Assembly (NCBI RefSeq): GCF_012163135.1
Contig: NZ_JAAVUP010000003.1
Span: 23,589-87,588, forward strand
DNA from: Neoroseomonas oryzicola
GTDB taxonomy: Bacteria > Pseudomonadota > Alphaproteobacteria > Acetobacterales > Acetobacteraceae
Reading direction: 5' to 3'
Length of the DNA: 64,000 nt
The notes under the pieces are model-generated. The model ran no database searches. It worked only from the letters and a program-made list of their open reading frames with translations, and was not told where the DNA came from. Shown here piece after piece: positions 1 through 7,987 of this stretch; positions within the stretch are counted from its first letter, which is position 1; each line of letters begins with the position of its first letter. Both the position numbers and the translations under genes were made by a program.

Positions 1-69
1 GGGGGGCGACGGGGGGGGGGGGGGGGTGCGGGCGGAGGGGGCCCTTCCCCCCCCCCGGCCCCCCCCCCA
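1..69. other. G/C homopolymer-rich intergenic edge
   Basis: No gene is seen here. A run of sixteen G at 11-26 is followed by C-rich tracts reaching the hairpin at 70-91. Read on the minus strand, the order is hairpin then G-rich tract, the same order as in the block at 197-254. Homopolymers of this length are error-prone, so their exact length is uncertain. Confidence 0.5.
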
Positions 70-91
70 CCAGAGGCCGAAAGGCCTCTGG
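70..91. repeat. Perfect 9-bp hairpin with GAAA loop
   Basis: CCAGAGGCC (70-78) pairs with GGCCTCTGG (83-91) around a GAAA tetraloop. The hairpin at 197-218 is the same except that one G-C pair is replaced by A-T. This covariation suggests the stem itself is conserved. It probably serves the 3' end of a gene lying left of the window. Confidence 0.6.
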
Positions 92-104
92 ACACCAGGA
101 CTTG

Positions 105-182
105 ATCGGGGATTTCGGGGAGGGGCATCGACGACGCGTCTTGCACGACGCGTGCGCCACGCCCCTTCCCGAAATCCCCGAT
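105..182. repeat. 22-bp inverted repeat pair with 34-nt spacer
   Basis: The left arm (105-126, beginning ATCGGGGATTTCGGG) and the right arm (161-182) are reverse complements with one mismatch. The spacer carries two direct copies of ACGACGCGT (131-139 and 145-153). The pair lies between the hairpins at 70-91 and 197-218, so the whole region is a nested near-palindrome. Confidence 0.6.
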
Positions 183-196
183 GAATCTCGAGGTTT

Positions 197-218
197 CCAA
201 AGGCCCTTAGGCCTTTGG
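197..218. repeat. Perfect 9-bp hairpin with CTTA loop
   Basis: CCAAAGGCC (197-205) pairs with GGCCTTTGG (210-218). It is the partner of the hairpin at 70-91, with a compensatory base-pair change. It lies just downstream (minus strand) of the allC terminator stem. Confidence 0.6.
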
Positions 219-231
219 CGGGCGGGGGTCC

Positions 232-254
232 GGGGGAGGGCAGAGCCCTCCCCC
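232..254 (-). terminator. allC 3' hairpin
   Basis: GGGGGAGGGC (232-241) and GCCCTCCCCC (245-254) form a 10-bp stem with an AGA loop. The stem ends 3 bp beyond the allC stop codon. There is no U-tract, which is usual in GC-rich alphaproteobacteria. Similar G5AG2-type stems occur after several other genes in this window. Confidence 0.6.
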
Positions 255-257
255 GCG

Positions 258-1538
258 CTACCCCAGCCGTTCCCCGACCGCCCGCACCAGCACCGCAAGT
301 GCTGCGCCGACGTCGGCCATGTCGAGCGCCTCGTCCGGGTTGTGGCTGCCATTCGCGTTGCGCAGGAACAGCATCGCGGAGGGCACGCCCATCCCCGCGA
401 AGGTCGCGCAGTCGTGCCCGGCGCCGGAGGCCATCTCGCGCACCGGCACGCCGGCCTCGCTCGCGCACCGCATCAGCAGCGCCCGCAGCCCCGCATCCAT
501 CAGCGCGGGCTTCGCATGGGTGGGCGGCCCGAAGTCGAATCCGACGCCGCGCTCCGCGCCGATGCGCGCCGCTTCCGCCGCCAGCCATGGATCGAGTTCC
601 GCGAGCAGCGCCGCATCCATGCTGCGGATATCGAGGCTGAAGCGCAAGAACCCCGGGACCTTCGTCGAGGTGTGATGCGCCGGATCCGTCGCGAGGATCC
701 CGGCCGTGCAGACCAGGTCCGCGCCACTCTCCTCGAGCGCCGCCCAGCGCGCATCGAGCGAGGCCAGCAGCGCCACCGTCGCCATCGCCGCATCGCGCCG
801 GTAGCGCCGCGGCACCGCCCCGGCATGGGCATGCGCGCCCAAGGCCCGCGCCTGCGGATAGCGCAGGCTGCCGCGGATGCCGGTCACCACGGCGACGGGC
901 AGCCCTTCCTCGACCAGCACCGGCCCCTGCTCGATATGCGGCTCGATGAAGCAGGCCAGGCGCTTCGGGTCGAGCAGCGCGCGCCCCTCGCGAATCGGCG
1001 TGGGATCGAGACCCTCCTCGACCATGTGCTCGGCGAGCGTCCGACCGGTATCGACGCGCCGCAGCGTGTCGGCCGCATCGCCCGGCATCAGCCCGAACAT
1101 CGCCCGGCTGCCGAGGTAATGCGCCGGGAACCAGCACATCTCCTCCGCCCGGATGCCCATCACCAGCAGGTCGCGCGCCGGCCGTCGCCCCGCAGCACGC
1201 AAGGCGGACGCGATCGCCAGCCCGATCACGACCCCCGCCGCGCCGTCGAAATTCCCGCCATGCGGCACGCTGTCGAGGTGCGATCCCATCGCGACCGCCG
1301 GCAGGTCGCGATCCGCCCCCGGCATCACCATCCGCAGGGTGCCGATGGCGTCGCTCGTGACCTCCATCCCGAGCCCGCGCGCCGCCTCGGCAAGGATCGC
1401 ATGCGCCTTCGCCTCGCCCGCGCCGTAGGATGCGCGGGTGATCCCTGGCGGATCCCTGGTCGCTGCGGCCAGCGCCTCGAACAACCCGGTCGCGAAGGCC
1501 TGCGCGTCGGCGATGACGCTGTCCGACACCACGGTCAT
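258..1538 (-). CDS. allC: Allantoate amidohydrolase / M20 carbamoylase family
   Basis: Predicted zinc-dependent amidohydrolase that hydrolyses allantoate, releasing ammonia and CO2 to give ureidoglycine or ureidoglycolate. It has 426 residues, normal for the hydantoinase/carbamoylase branch of M20. Visible motifs are GSHLDSVPHGG (85-95, ligand His87), Asp98, Glu132-Glu133, His201 in EPHIEQGP, GAGHDC (372-377) and GSHNPDE (397-403). The start chosen (1538) overlaps the puuE stop as ATGA. The family also contains N-carbamoyl-amino-acid hydrolases, so the substrate rests on the puuE and allA neighbours. Confidence 0.85.
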   Translation of the reverse strand: MTVVSDSVIADAQAFATGLFEALAAATRDPPGITRASYGAGEAKAHAILAEAARGLGMEVTSDAIGTLRMVMPGADRDLPAVAMGSHLDSVPHGGNFDGAAGVVIGLAIASALRAAGRRPARDLLVMGIRAEEMCWFPAHYLGSRAMFGLMPGDAADTLRRVDTGRTLAEHMVEEGLDPTPIREGRALLDPKRLACFIEPHIEQGPVLVEEGLPVAVVTGIRGSLRYPQARALGAHAHAGAVPRRYRRDAAMATVALLASLDARWAALEESGADLVCTAGILATDPAHHTSTKVPGFLRFSLDIRSMDAALLAELDPWLAAEAARIGAERGVGFDFGPPTHAKPALMDAGLRALLMRCASEAGVPVREMASGAGHDCATFAGMGVPSAMLFLRNANGSHNPDEALDMADVGAALAVLVRAVGERLG

Positions 1539-2446
1539 GGCGCGTAGGGATGCACCTGCGCCCAATGCCGCGCGATATCGACCCGCCGCGTCACCCAGAC
1601 ATCCTTGCGCCGGCCGATATGGTCGAGCAGCCGCTGTAGCCCCATCGCGCGCGCCGGATGCCCGATCAGGCGCATGTGCAGCCCGATCGACATCATCTTC
1701 GGCTGCCCCTTGCAGCCTTCGTCATACAGCATGTCGAAGGCGTCGCGGATGAAGGAGAACCACTGGTCCGAGGTCCCCATCCACCCCGCATACTTGCCGT
1801 CGTTGTTCGTCAGCGAATACGGCACGACCAGGTGCGGCCTGCCCTCCACGGTCGTCCAGAACGGCAGCTCGTCTCCGTAGTAGTCGCTGTCGTAGAGGAA
1901 CCCGCCATGCTCGGCGACGAGCCGGCGCGTGTTCACCGAGGGCCCGTAGCGGCAGTACCAGCCATCCGGCCGGTGCCCGACCGTCTTCTCGAGGCTCGCC
2001 ACCGCCTTCGCGATGTGGTCGCGCTCCTCCGCCTCCGACAACTCGAAATGCTTCACCCAGCGCCAGCCGTGAGAACAGACATCGTAGCCCGCCGCGCGGA
2101 TTGCCGCCGCGGCCTCCGGGTTCTGCTCGAGCGCAAGGGCGCAGCCGAACACCGTCATCGGCAGCCCGCGTTCCCGGAACAGCCGCATCAGCCGCCAGAC
2201 GCCGACGCGCGATCCGTATTCGAACATCCCCTCGGCCGCGAGGTCGCGGCCCGACTTCACCTGGTTGAGGCCATGCGCCTCGGTCAGCCCGCTCTCGGTC
2301 ACGCCGTCGCCGTGCTGGAAGGACGGCTCCGATCCTTCCTCGTAGTTCATCACGAAGTTGACGGCGACCTTCGCCCCGCCCGGCCAGTGCGGATCGGGCG
2401 GATTGGCGCCGTATCCGATGAAGTCGCGCGTCACCTCATAGGGCAT
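1535..2446 (-). CDS. puuE: Cofactor-independent allantoinase (NodB fold)
   Basis: Hydrolyses allantoin to allantoate. This is the PuuE type of allantoinase, built on the polysaccharide-deacetylase fold rather than the classical amidohydrolase. It has 303 residues, with the PuuE-like N-terminus (DFIGYGANPPDPHWPGG), NFVMNYEEGSE (30-40), SHGW (125-128) and a C-terminal LHMRLIGHPAR motif. It is coupled to allC by a 4-bp overlap and lies 130 bp after the importer permease genes. The 130-bp gap holds a palindrome and a structured 64-bp repeat, so expression may be separately controlled. Confidence 0.88.
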   Translation of the reverse strand: MPYEVTRDFIGYGANPPDPHWPGGAKVAVNFVMNYEEGSEPSFQHGDGVTESGLTEAHGLNQVKSGRDLAAEGMFEYGSRVGVWRLMRLFRERGLPMTVFGCALALEQNPEAAAAIRAAGYDVCSHGWRWVKHFELSEAEERDHIAKAVASLEKTVGHRPDGWYCRYGPSVNTRRLVAEHGGFLYDSDYYGDELPFWTTVEGRPHLVVPYSLTNNDGKYAGWMGTSDQWFSFIRDAFDMLYDEGCKGQPKMMSIGLHMRLIGHPARAMGLQRLLDHIGRRKDVWVTRRVDIARHWAQVHPYAP

Positions 2447-2470
2447 GGTCAGGCTCCGAAAAATGCAGGG

Positions 2471-2482
2471 CTGCTCGAGCAG
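2471..2482. promoter_or_regulatory. 12-bp perfect palindrome upstream of puuE
   Basis: CTGCTCGAGCAG is a perfect palindrome 24 bp upstream of the puuE start and next to the repeat at 2485-2548. It could be an operator or part of an RNA hairpin. No regulator gene for it lies nearby. Confidence 0.35.
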
Positions 2483-2484
2483 AT

Positions 2485-2548
2485 CCGATCAGGTGGACTC
2501 ACCTGACCGGGTGAAGATGCTCGAACAAACACGTGGCTGGAGACGTTG
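2485..2548 (-). repeat. Dispersed 64-bp structured element, copy A
   Basis: Read on the minus strand, this 64-bp segment matches 62186-62249 at 51 of 64 positions without gaps. Both ends are strongly conserved (CAACGTCTCC at the start, CCTGATCGG at the end) and the middle is variable. The 3' part folds as an 11-bp stem, CCGGTCAGGTG / CACCTGATCGG with an AGTC loop and one G-U pair. It sits between the permease and puuE genes of one operon. Confidence 0.6.
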
Positions 2549-2576
2549 CCGTGAGCCATGGCGAAGGACAACGCCT

Positions 2577-3395
2577 CTAGCCGCTCATCCGCCGCGCAAG
2601 ACCCACCGCGCGGTCCATCGCCAGCAGCAGCACGAAGGCGACCGCCACCAGCACGCCGGACGCCGCGGCGACGCGCACGTCGAGCGCCGTTTCCATCATT
2701 CCCCACATCCGGATCGGCAGCATGTCCGTCTGCGCCGAGGCGAGGAACAGCGACACCGGCACGTTGTCGAGCGAGGAGACGAAGGCGAGGAAAGCCCCCG
2801 CCGCCACCCCTGGCAGGATCAGCGGCAGCGTCACGCGGCGGAAGGTCCGCCAGGGCCCGGCGCCGAGCGCCGCGCTCGATTCCAGCAGCGCGGGGTCGAG
2901 CCCCGCCGCACTCGCCCCCACCGTCCGCAGCGCGAAGGGGGCCGCGATCATCGCATGCCCCGCCACCAGCAGCGCGAGCGAGGGCGGCTGCCGCAGCCAG
3001 GAGAAGAACATCAGCGAGGCCAGGCCGAAGGCGATCCCCGGCAGCACCAACGGCGCCATGAACCCACCTTCCGCCACCCGCGCCCATCCCGCCCGCGACC
3101 GCGTGATGGCCAGCGCCGCCGCGGTCGCGAGCGACGTCGCCACCACCGCCGTCAGCACCGCCACCATCAGGCTGTTGCCCGCGGCGATATGGATCTGCGC
3201 CGACCGCGCCGGGTCGAACAGCTCCCGGTACCATTGCAGCGTGAATCCCGGCGGCGGAAATTGCAGCGCGCGGGAGGAGGTGAAGGAGGTGACCAGCACC
3301 ACGATCACCGGCCCCACCAGGATCAGGAAGCCACACCCCGCGAGCGCGAGAATCAGCAACGCCAGCGCGCGATCGCTTCCCGTGAACCTATGCAT
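2577..3395 (-). CDS. ABC transporter permease (PotC-like)
   Basis: Second inner-membrane permease of a spermidine/putrescine-type ABC importer, with 272 residues and about six hydrophobic segments. The cytoplasmic coupling loop is seen as ESSAALGAGPWRTFRRVTLP, the EAA-type motif that docks on the ATPase. Its start overlaps the end of the first permease by 8 bp. The operon continues into allantoin-degrading genes, so the cargo is probably a ureide or related nitrogen compound. That cargo is inferred from context; sequence alone says only PotC-like. Confidence 0.85.
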   Translation of the reverse strand: MHRFTGSDRALALLILALAGCGFLILVGPVIVVLVTSFTSSRALQFPPPGFTLQWYRELFDPARSAQIHIAAGNSLMVAVLTAVVATSLATAAALAITRSRAGWARVAEGGFMAPLVLPGIAFGLASLMFFSWLRQPPSLALLVAGHAMIAAPFALRTVGASAAGLDPALLESSAALGAGPWRTFRRVTLPLILPGVAAGAFLAFVSSLDNVPVSLFLASAQTDMLPIRMWGMMETALDVRVAAASGVLVAVAFVLLLAMDRAVGLARRMSG

Positions 3396-4218
3396 GGCGC
3401 GCCTTCGCCCCCAGCAGCGAGAGCGCCGCCGCCACCACCAGCACCGAACCCATCAGCGTGATGGCGAGTGCGGCGGCCAGCGGCCAGTCGAACACCACCA
3501 TCGCCTGCTGCCACACCTGCGCCGGCAGGTAGTTCAGCCGCCCGCCGCCGATCACGCCCTGGGAAATGAAGGCCGTCGCCGCGCTGGCGAAGACCAGCGT
3601 CGCGCCGGCGATCAGCCCCGGCAGAGCCATCGGCAGCACCACCTTGCGCAGCGTGCGGAACAGCGACCCGCCCAGCGAGGCCGAGGCATCCAGCAGCGCC
3701 GGGTCGATCCGCGCCAGCGCGGCGAGCAGCGGCAGCAGCATCAGCGGCATCTCGATCTGCGTCAGCGCCAGGATCAGCCCGTGCTCGGTCTGCAGCAGCG
3801 GCACCGGCGCCGAGGTGATGCCGAGCCCCTGCAACGTCGCGTTGATCACGCCCTCCCGCCCCAGGATCACGATCCAGGCGAAGGTGCGCACCACGACCGA
3901 GGTCAGCAGCGGCAGCACCGCCGCGATCAGGATCACCCGCCGCAGCGTCGGCCCCGCCGCCATGTGCACCAGCGCGAGCGGCACCGCGAAGACCGCCGTC
4001 GCCAGCACCGCCAGCGCGCCGAGCCGCAGCGTGTTGATGACCGAGGCGATGTTGAAGTCGTCGCCAAGGGCGTCGCGCCAGGCCCGCAGGCTCCAGGCGC
4101 GCAGGTTCTCGTCCGTGGCAAAGGACGTCGCCGCCAGCAGCAGCAGCGGCGCGACGAAGAACAGCATCTGCGCGAGCGCGAGCGGCAGCGCGAGCCGCCA
4201 GACGCCGTTCTCCGTCAT
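3388..4218 (-). CDS. ABC transporter permease (PotB-like)
   Basis: First inner-membrane permease of the same importer. It has 276 residues starting at MTENGVWRL, 7 bp after the binding-protein stop codon. The N-terminal hydrophobic segment is followed by multiple membrane spans, and the EAA-type loop reads DASASLGGSLFRTLRKVVLP. A longer reading frame exists upstream but would run into the binding-protein gene, so the start at 4218 is preferred. Confidence 0.85.
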   Translation of the reverse strand: MTENGVWRLALPLALAQMLFFVAPLLLLAATSFATDENLRAWSLRAWRDALGDDFNIASVINTLRLGALAVLATAVFAVPLALVHMAAGPTLRRVILIAAVLPLLTSVVVRTFAWIVILGREGVINATLQGLGITSAPVPLLQTEHGLILALTQIEMPLMLLPLLAALARIDPALLDASASLGGSLFRTLRKVVLPMALPGLIAGATLVFASAATAFISQGVIGGGRLNYLPAQVWQQAMVVFDWPLAAALAITLMGSVLVVAAALSLLGAKARHA

Positions 4219-4225
4219 CGCGGCC

Positions 4226-5245
4226 TCAGCCCGCCATCTCGCGGTTGAAGCGCTGGATCCATTGCGGCCGCACCGGGTTGATCTTCGCCCAGTCATGCGT
4301 GACGAAGTTGCCGATCTCGCTGATCGAGCGCATCGGCACGTCGGCGCCAGGCGTGACGTCCTTGTTCACCGGCACGAAGAAGTAGGGCGCCTGGGACAGC
4401 GCCGCCTGCACCGGCGTCGAGATCATCGCGTCGATGTACTTATAGGCGGCATCGATGTTCCGGCTGCCCTTGGCGATGTGCATCGTCGTCATGAAGGCCG
4501 CGGCACCCGTCTCCGGCACCGCGAAGTCGATGTTCACCCCGCGGGAACGCAGCAGCGTCACCGTGTAGGTGTTGGTGTACATCACGTCGATCTGGCCCTG
4601 CTGGAACATCCCGGGCATGGCGGCCGGCTGGCCCACCGCGGCGACGCTGGGGCGGATGCGGCGCAGCTCCGCGAACAGCGGGTCCATGTTCTCGACCGAC
4701 CCGCCCAGCGCCTTCGCCATCTCGATCAGGGAGATGGTGCCGAAGGTCGTCCCGAACCCCGTCAGCCCGAGCTTCGAGACGTATTCCGGCTTGAACAGGT
4801 CCGCCCAGCCCTTGGGCTTGGGCACCTTGGTCGGGTTGTAGGCGATGCCCACCACCTGCGCGGCCACCGCCGCACCTTGCGCATCCGCCTGGCCCGGCGG
4901 CAGCTGGCCGAGATTGCTCAGCTTCGCCGGATCGAAGGTCTCGAACAGCCCGAAATCGATGCCCGAGACGCGCGGGCCGGGGTCGAGCACGAAGACGTCG
5001 AAGGGCGGGTTGCCGCGCGCCGCGCGCGCCTTGGCGATCTGGTCGACGGCGAACAGCGGCTCGAAGGCCACCGTGATGCCCTGCTCGCGCAGGCGCGGCG
5101 CGAGCACGTCGCGCAGCGCCTCGTCCCAGCCGCCCGGATAGACGGCGGCGGTCATGGTGGTGCCCTGCGCGCGGGCACCGCCGAACGGCAGGGCGGCACC
5201 GGCCATCGCGGCGCCGAGCAGGTGGCGGCGGCGGAACTCGGTCAT
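4226..5245 (-). CDS. ABC transporter substrate-binding protein (PotD-like)
   Basis: Periplasmic binding protein of the importer, 339 residues. The N-terminus carries a twin-arginine-type leader (RRRHLLGAAMAGAALPFG, cleavage near ARAQG). The mature part resembles the spermidine/putrescine family (SBP_bac_8 type), with an FDVFVLDPGP strand and a conserved MYTNTYTVTLLRSRG region. Its ATG overlaps the ATPase stop (ATGA), so the order is ATPase, binding protein, permease, permease. The ligand is unknown; the position next to puuE-allC suggests allantoin or another ureide. Confidence 0.82.
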   Translation of the reverse strand: MTEFRRRHLLGAAMAGAALPFGGARAQGTTMTAAVYPGGWDEALRDVLAPRLREQGITVAFEPLFAVDQIAKARAARGNPPFDVFVLDPGPRVSGIDFGLFETFDPAKLSNLGQLPPGQADAQGAAVAAQVVGIAYNPTKVPKPKGWADLFKPEYVSKLGLTGFGTTFGTISLIEMAKALGGSVENMDPLFAELRRIRPSVAAVGQPAAMPGMFQQGQIDVMYTNTYTVTLLRSRGVNIDFAVPETGAAAFMTTMHIAKGSRNIDAAYKYIDAMISTPVQAALSQAPYFFVPVNKDVTPGADVPMRSISEIGNFVTHDWAKINPVRPQWIQRFNREMAG

Positions 5246-6372
5246 GCGGTCTCTCCTTCGGGGAAGATCGAGGGCGTGGCGCCCGGCAGGATGGCGATGC
5301 GGACGGGACCCGGCGGCGGGGGTGCGCCGCGGCGCGCCTCATGCAGCTTGATCTCGGACGCCCCGGTCTCGAGGTCGTGGATGGTCGCCGGCCCGATCGG
5401 CAGCGACTGCCGCAGCCTGGCCGGGAAGGCCGCCGGATCGGCGTCGCCGGCATCGCGCAGCGTCAGCTGCTCGGGCCGCGCGCAGACCAGCACGCGCTCC
5501 CCCACCGCGAAGCCGCGCGGGCTCGCCGCCGTCACCGTCGCGCCGGCATCGAGCCGGATGCGGTAATCCTCGCCCTCGCGCGCCTCGACGCGTCCGTACA
5601 GGCGGTTGGTGGTGCCGACGAAGCCGGCGACGAAGGCGGTCGCGGGGCGGTCATAGACCTCGGCCGGTGGGGCGACCTGCTCGACGCGCCCGGCATTCAT
5701 CACCGCCATCCGGTCGGACATGGACATGGCCTCGTCCTGGTCATGGGTGACCAGGACGGCGGTGACCCCGAAGCGCCGCTGGATGCGCTTGATCTCGAGC
5801 TGCAGGTCGAGCCGCAGCGAGCGGTCCAGCGCCGCGAAGGGTTCGTCGAGCAGCAGGATGGACGGCTCGATCGCGAGCGCCCGGGCCAGCGCGACGCGCT
5901 GCTGCTGCCCGCCCGAGAGCGCGCGCGGCCGCCGCTCGGCGAAGGATTCCATGCGCACGGCGGCCAGCGCGGCCTCGACCTTGCGGACGATTTCCGCCTT
6001 GGGCAGCCGCCGGGCCTCGAGGCCATAGGCGACGTTCTCCGCCGCGCTCATATGCGGGAACAGCGCATAGGACTGGAACACGATCCCGACGCCGCGCCGG
6101 CCCGGCGGCAGGTGGTCGATGGCGTTGCCGTCCACCAGCACGCGCCCGGCATCCGCCCGGATGAAGCCCGCGACCGTGCGCAGCAGCGTCGTCTTGCCGC
6201 AGCCGGACGGGCCCAGCAGCGCCAGCATCTCGCCGGGCTCGACGCCGAGCGTGACGTCACGCACCGCGAGCGTCTGCCCGTAGCGCACGCGCACGCCATC
6301 CATGTCGAGCCGATGGCCGCGCGGTCGCGATCCATCAGCATCCGCGGCGCCGGGCTGGGGATGGTCGAGCAT
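5242..6372 (-). CDS. ABC transporter ATPase (PotA-like)
   Basis: Cytoplasmic ATPase of the importer, 376 residues from the chosen start. Walker A is GPSGCGKTT, the signature is LSGGQQQRVALARAL, Walker B is ILLLDEPFAALD and the H-loop is VTHD. A C-terminal TOBE-type domain (about residue 280 on) is typical of PotA/FbpC. An alternative start lies at 6303 (MDGVRVRYG), closer to the conserved fold. It is the first gene of the minus-strand operon. Its promoter must lie in the 182 bp shared with the divergent gene at 6555. Confidence 0.85.
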   Translation of the reverse strand: MLDHPQPGAADADGSRPRGHRLDMDGVRVRYGQTLAVRDVTLGVEPGEMLALLGPSGCGKTTLLRTVAGFIRADAGRVLVDGNAIDHLPPGRRGVGIVFQSYALFPHMSAAENVAYGLEARRLPKAEIVRKVEAALAAVRMESFAERRPRALSGGQQQRVALARALAIEPSILLLDEPFAALDRSLRLDLQLEIKRIQRRFGVTAVLVTHDQDEAMSMSDRMAVMNAGRVEQVAPPAEVYDRPATAFVAGFVGTTNRLYGRVEAREGEDYRIRLDAGATVTAASPRGFAVGERVLVCARPEQLTLRDAGDADPAAFPARLRQSLPIGPATIHDLETGASEIKLHEARRGAPPPPGPVRIAILPGATPSIFPEGETA

Positions 6373-6554
6373 GCCCGCCGCATCGCAATGCCCGTGCCAT
6401 GCGCGCGCCCGCCCGAAAGCCGGGCAAGGGCCCACCCCGCGACCACGTCCCGCGCAGACCTGCCGCATTCTTGTGCAGCCTTGCCGCCAGGATGCCGCCA
6501 CCACGCTGGCCCCGCGCTTGCTCACCCCGTCCAGCGACAACGCACGGAGATCCC

Positions 6555-7442
6555 ATGACCCGCGACCTCGTCGGCTATGGCGGCACCTGGCCCGATATCC
6601 GTTGGCCCAACGGCGCGCGCCTGGCCGTCTCGGTCGTGGTGAACTTCGAGGAAGGCGCCGAGCAGCAGGTCGGCGACGGCGACCCGCACTCCGAACGCAT
6701 GGGGGAGGTGATCAGCGTCGTCGCCCCCGGCGTGCGCGACATGGGCCAGGAACAGATCTTCGCCTACGGCACCCGCGCCGGGCTGTGGCGGATGCTCGAC
6801 GGCCTCGACCGGCACGGCATCAAGGCGACCTTCCTGATGTGCGGCCGCGCCGTGGAACGCTCACCCGTCCTGGCGCGGGAGATCGCCGCGCGCGGCCACG
6901 AAGCCGCCGCCCATGGCTGGCTGTGGCGCCCGCAGGCCGACTACGCCTCGGAAGCCGAGGAAGCCCGCGACCTCGACCGCTGCATCGCCGCCATCGAGGC
7001 CGCCACCGGCGCCCGCCCCCGCGGCTTCTTCTGCCGCGGCTCGGAAAGCATCTGGACCCGTGGCCTGCTCGCCGCGCGCGGCTTCGCCTGGGCCTCCAAC
7101 GCCTTCGATGACGACCTGCCCTACCGCGACCCGGCGCATCCCGCGCTCGCGATCCTGCCCTACGCCCTCGACACCAACGACATGAAGTTCTTCCACCCCA
7201 ACGGCTTCGTCCGCGCCGCCGAGATGGTCGACTACGTCAACGACGCCATCGACGTGCTGCTGGCCGAGGCCGAGGCCGGCAAGCCGCGCCTGCTCAACAT
7301 CGGCTACCATTTGCGCATCTGCGGCCGCCCCGCGCGCTTCCCCGCCTTCGACCGGGTGCTGGCGCGCCTCGCCTCCCTCGGCGACCGCGTCTGGGTGGCG
7401 CGGCGGGACGCGATCGCCGCCGCCTGGTCGGCCGCGACCTAA
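6555..7442 (+). CDS. PuuE-like NodB-fold hydrolase (second copy)
   Basis: A 295-residue paralogue of the allantoinase at 1535-2446. It shares the RDLVGYGG start, WPNGARLAVSVVVNFEEGAE, AHGW and YHLRICGRPAR motifs. The conserved histidines are kept, so it is probably an active amidohydrolase or deacylase on a ureide-like substrate. GAGA-type purine-rich bases precede the ATG at 6555. It is divergent from the importer operon and overlaps allA tail-to-tail by 4 bp. It could be a second allantoinase or handle a related ring compound. Confidence 0.75.
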   Translation: MTRDLVGYGGTWPDIRWPNGARLAVSVVVNFEEGAEQQVGDGDPHSERMGEVISVVAPGVRDMGQEQIFAYGTRAGLWRMLDGLDRHGIKATFLMCGRAVERSPVLAREIAARGHEAAAHGWLWRPQADYASEAEEARDLDRCIAAIEAATGARPRGFFCRGSESIWTRGLLAARGFAWASNAFDDDLPYRDPAHPALAILPYALDTNDMKFFHPNGFVRAAEMVDYVNDAIDVLLAEAEAGKPRLLNIGYHLRICGRPARFPAFDRVLARLASLGDRVWVARRDAIAAAWSAAT

Positions 7443-7909
7443 GGCAGGTGGACCTCGAAGGGCGCGACCTCGACGAATTCGTCATCCGCGCTGCTGCCGT
7501 CCTTCCACATGAAGATGGCGAAGCGCGCCGGCCGGTCGATGACGGTGAAGGGGTGGTGCCAGACATCGGCGCCATAGGTCACCCCCTGGTCCGGCCGCGC
7601 CAGGAAGGCCTTCGCGCGCGCCATGTCCGGCTTCCCGTCCGCACCATGCGGCGCGACGATCGCAAGCCACCGCCCCGCCTCCATCGGCACGAAGGATTGC
7701 GAGGAATGCAGGTGCCGCTCCATCGTGGTCGACGCGAGCGGCAACGCGTTCGGCAGCTTGTGGGTGAAGGACAGGCTTGCCTTCGCATGGTCGCGCCGGT
7801 TCGCGAGCGCCGCGTCGACGTAGACGCGCCCCGGCGCATCGGGCGCCGTCAGCACCTCGCCGAAGGGGGCGAAGGCTTCGGCGGTCAGCGGTTCGGCGAT
7901 CAGGCGCAT
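7439..7909 (-). CDS. allA: Ureidoglycolate lyase
   Basis: Cleaves ureidoglycolate to glyoxylate and urea, the last step of allantoin breakdown. The 156-residue length and the order of motifs fit AllA (cupin-like fold): LTAEAFAPFGEVL near the N-terminus, HSSQSFVPM, then GVTYGADVWHHPF and FAIFMWKDGS near the C-terminus. Together with puuE and allC it completes allantoin to glyoxylate. It is divergent from the SDR gene at 7988, with 78 bp between them. Confidence 0.88.
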   Translation of the reverse strand: MRLIAEPLTAEAFAPFGEVLTAPDAPGRVYVDAALANRRDHAKASLSFTHKLPNALPLASTTMERHLHSSQSFVPMEAGRWLAIVAPHGADGKPDMARAKAFLARPDQGVTYGADVWHHPFTVIDRPARFAIFMWKDGSSADDEFVEVAPFEVHLP

Positions 7910-7987
7910 CGCGGGGCTCCTTGCATGTCGCCCAATGATCGGGCCGGATCGCGCGAGGCGTCCAGGGGCCGCCGCCAGGAGAACCGG

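Noticed and set aside
2489..2506. TCAGGTG-GACT-CACCTGA as a simple GntR-type operator
   Set aside because: It is part of a longer 64-bp element found again at 62186-62249, so a dispersed structured repeat explains it better.
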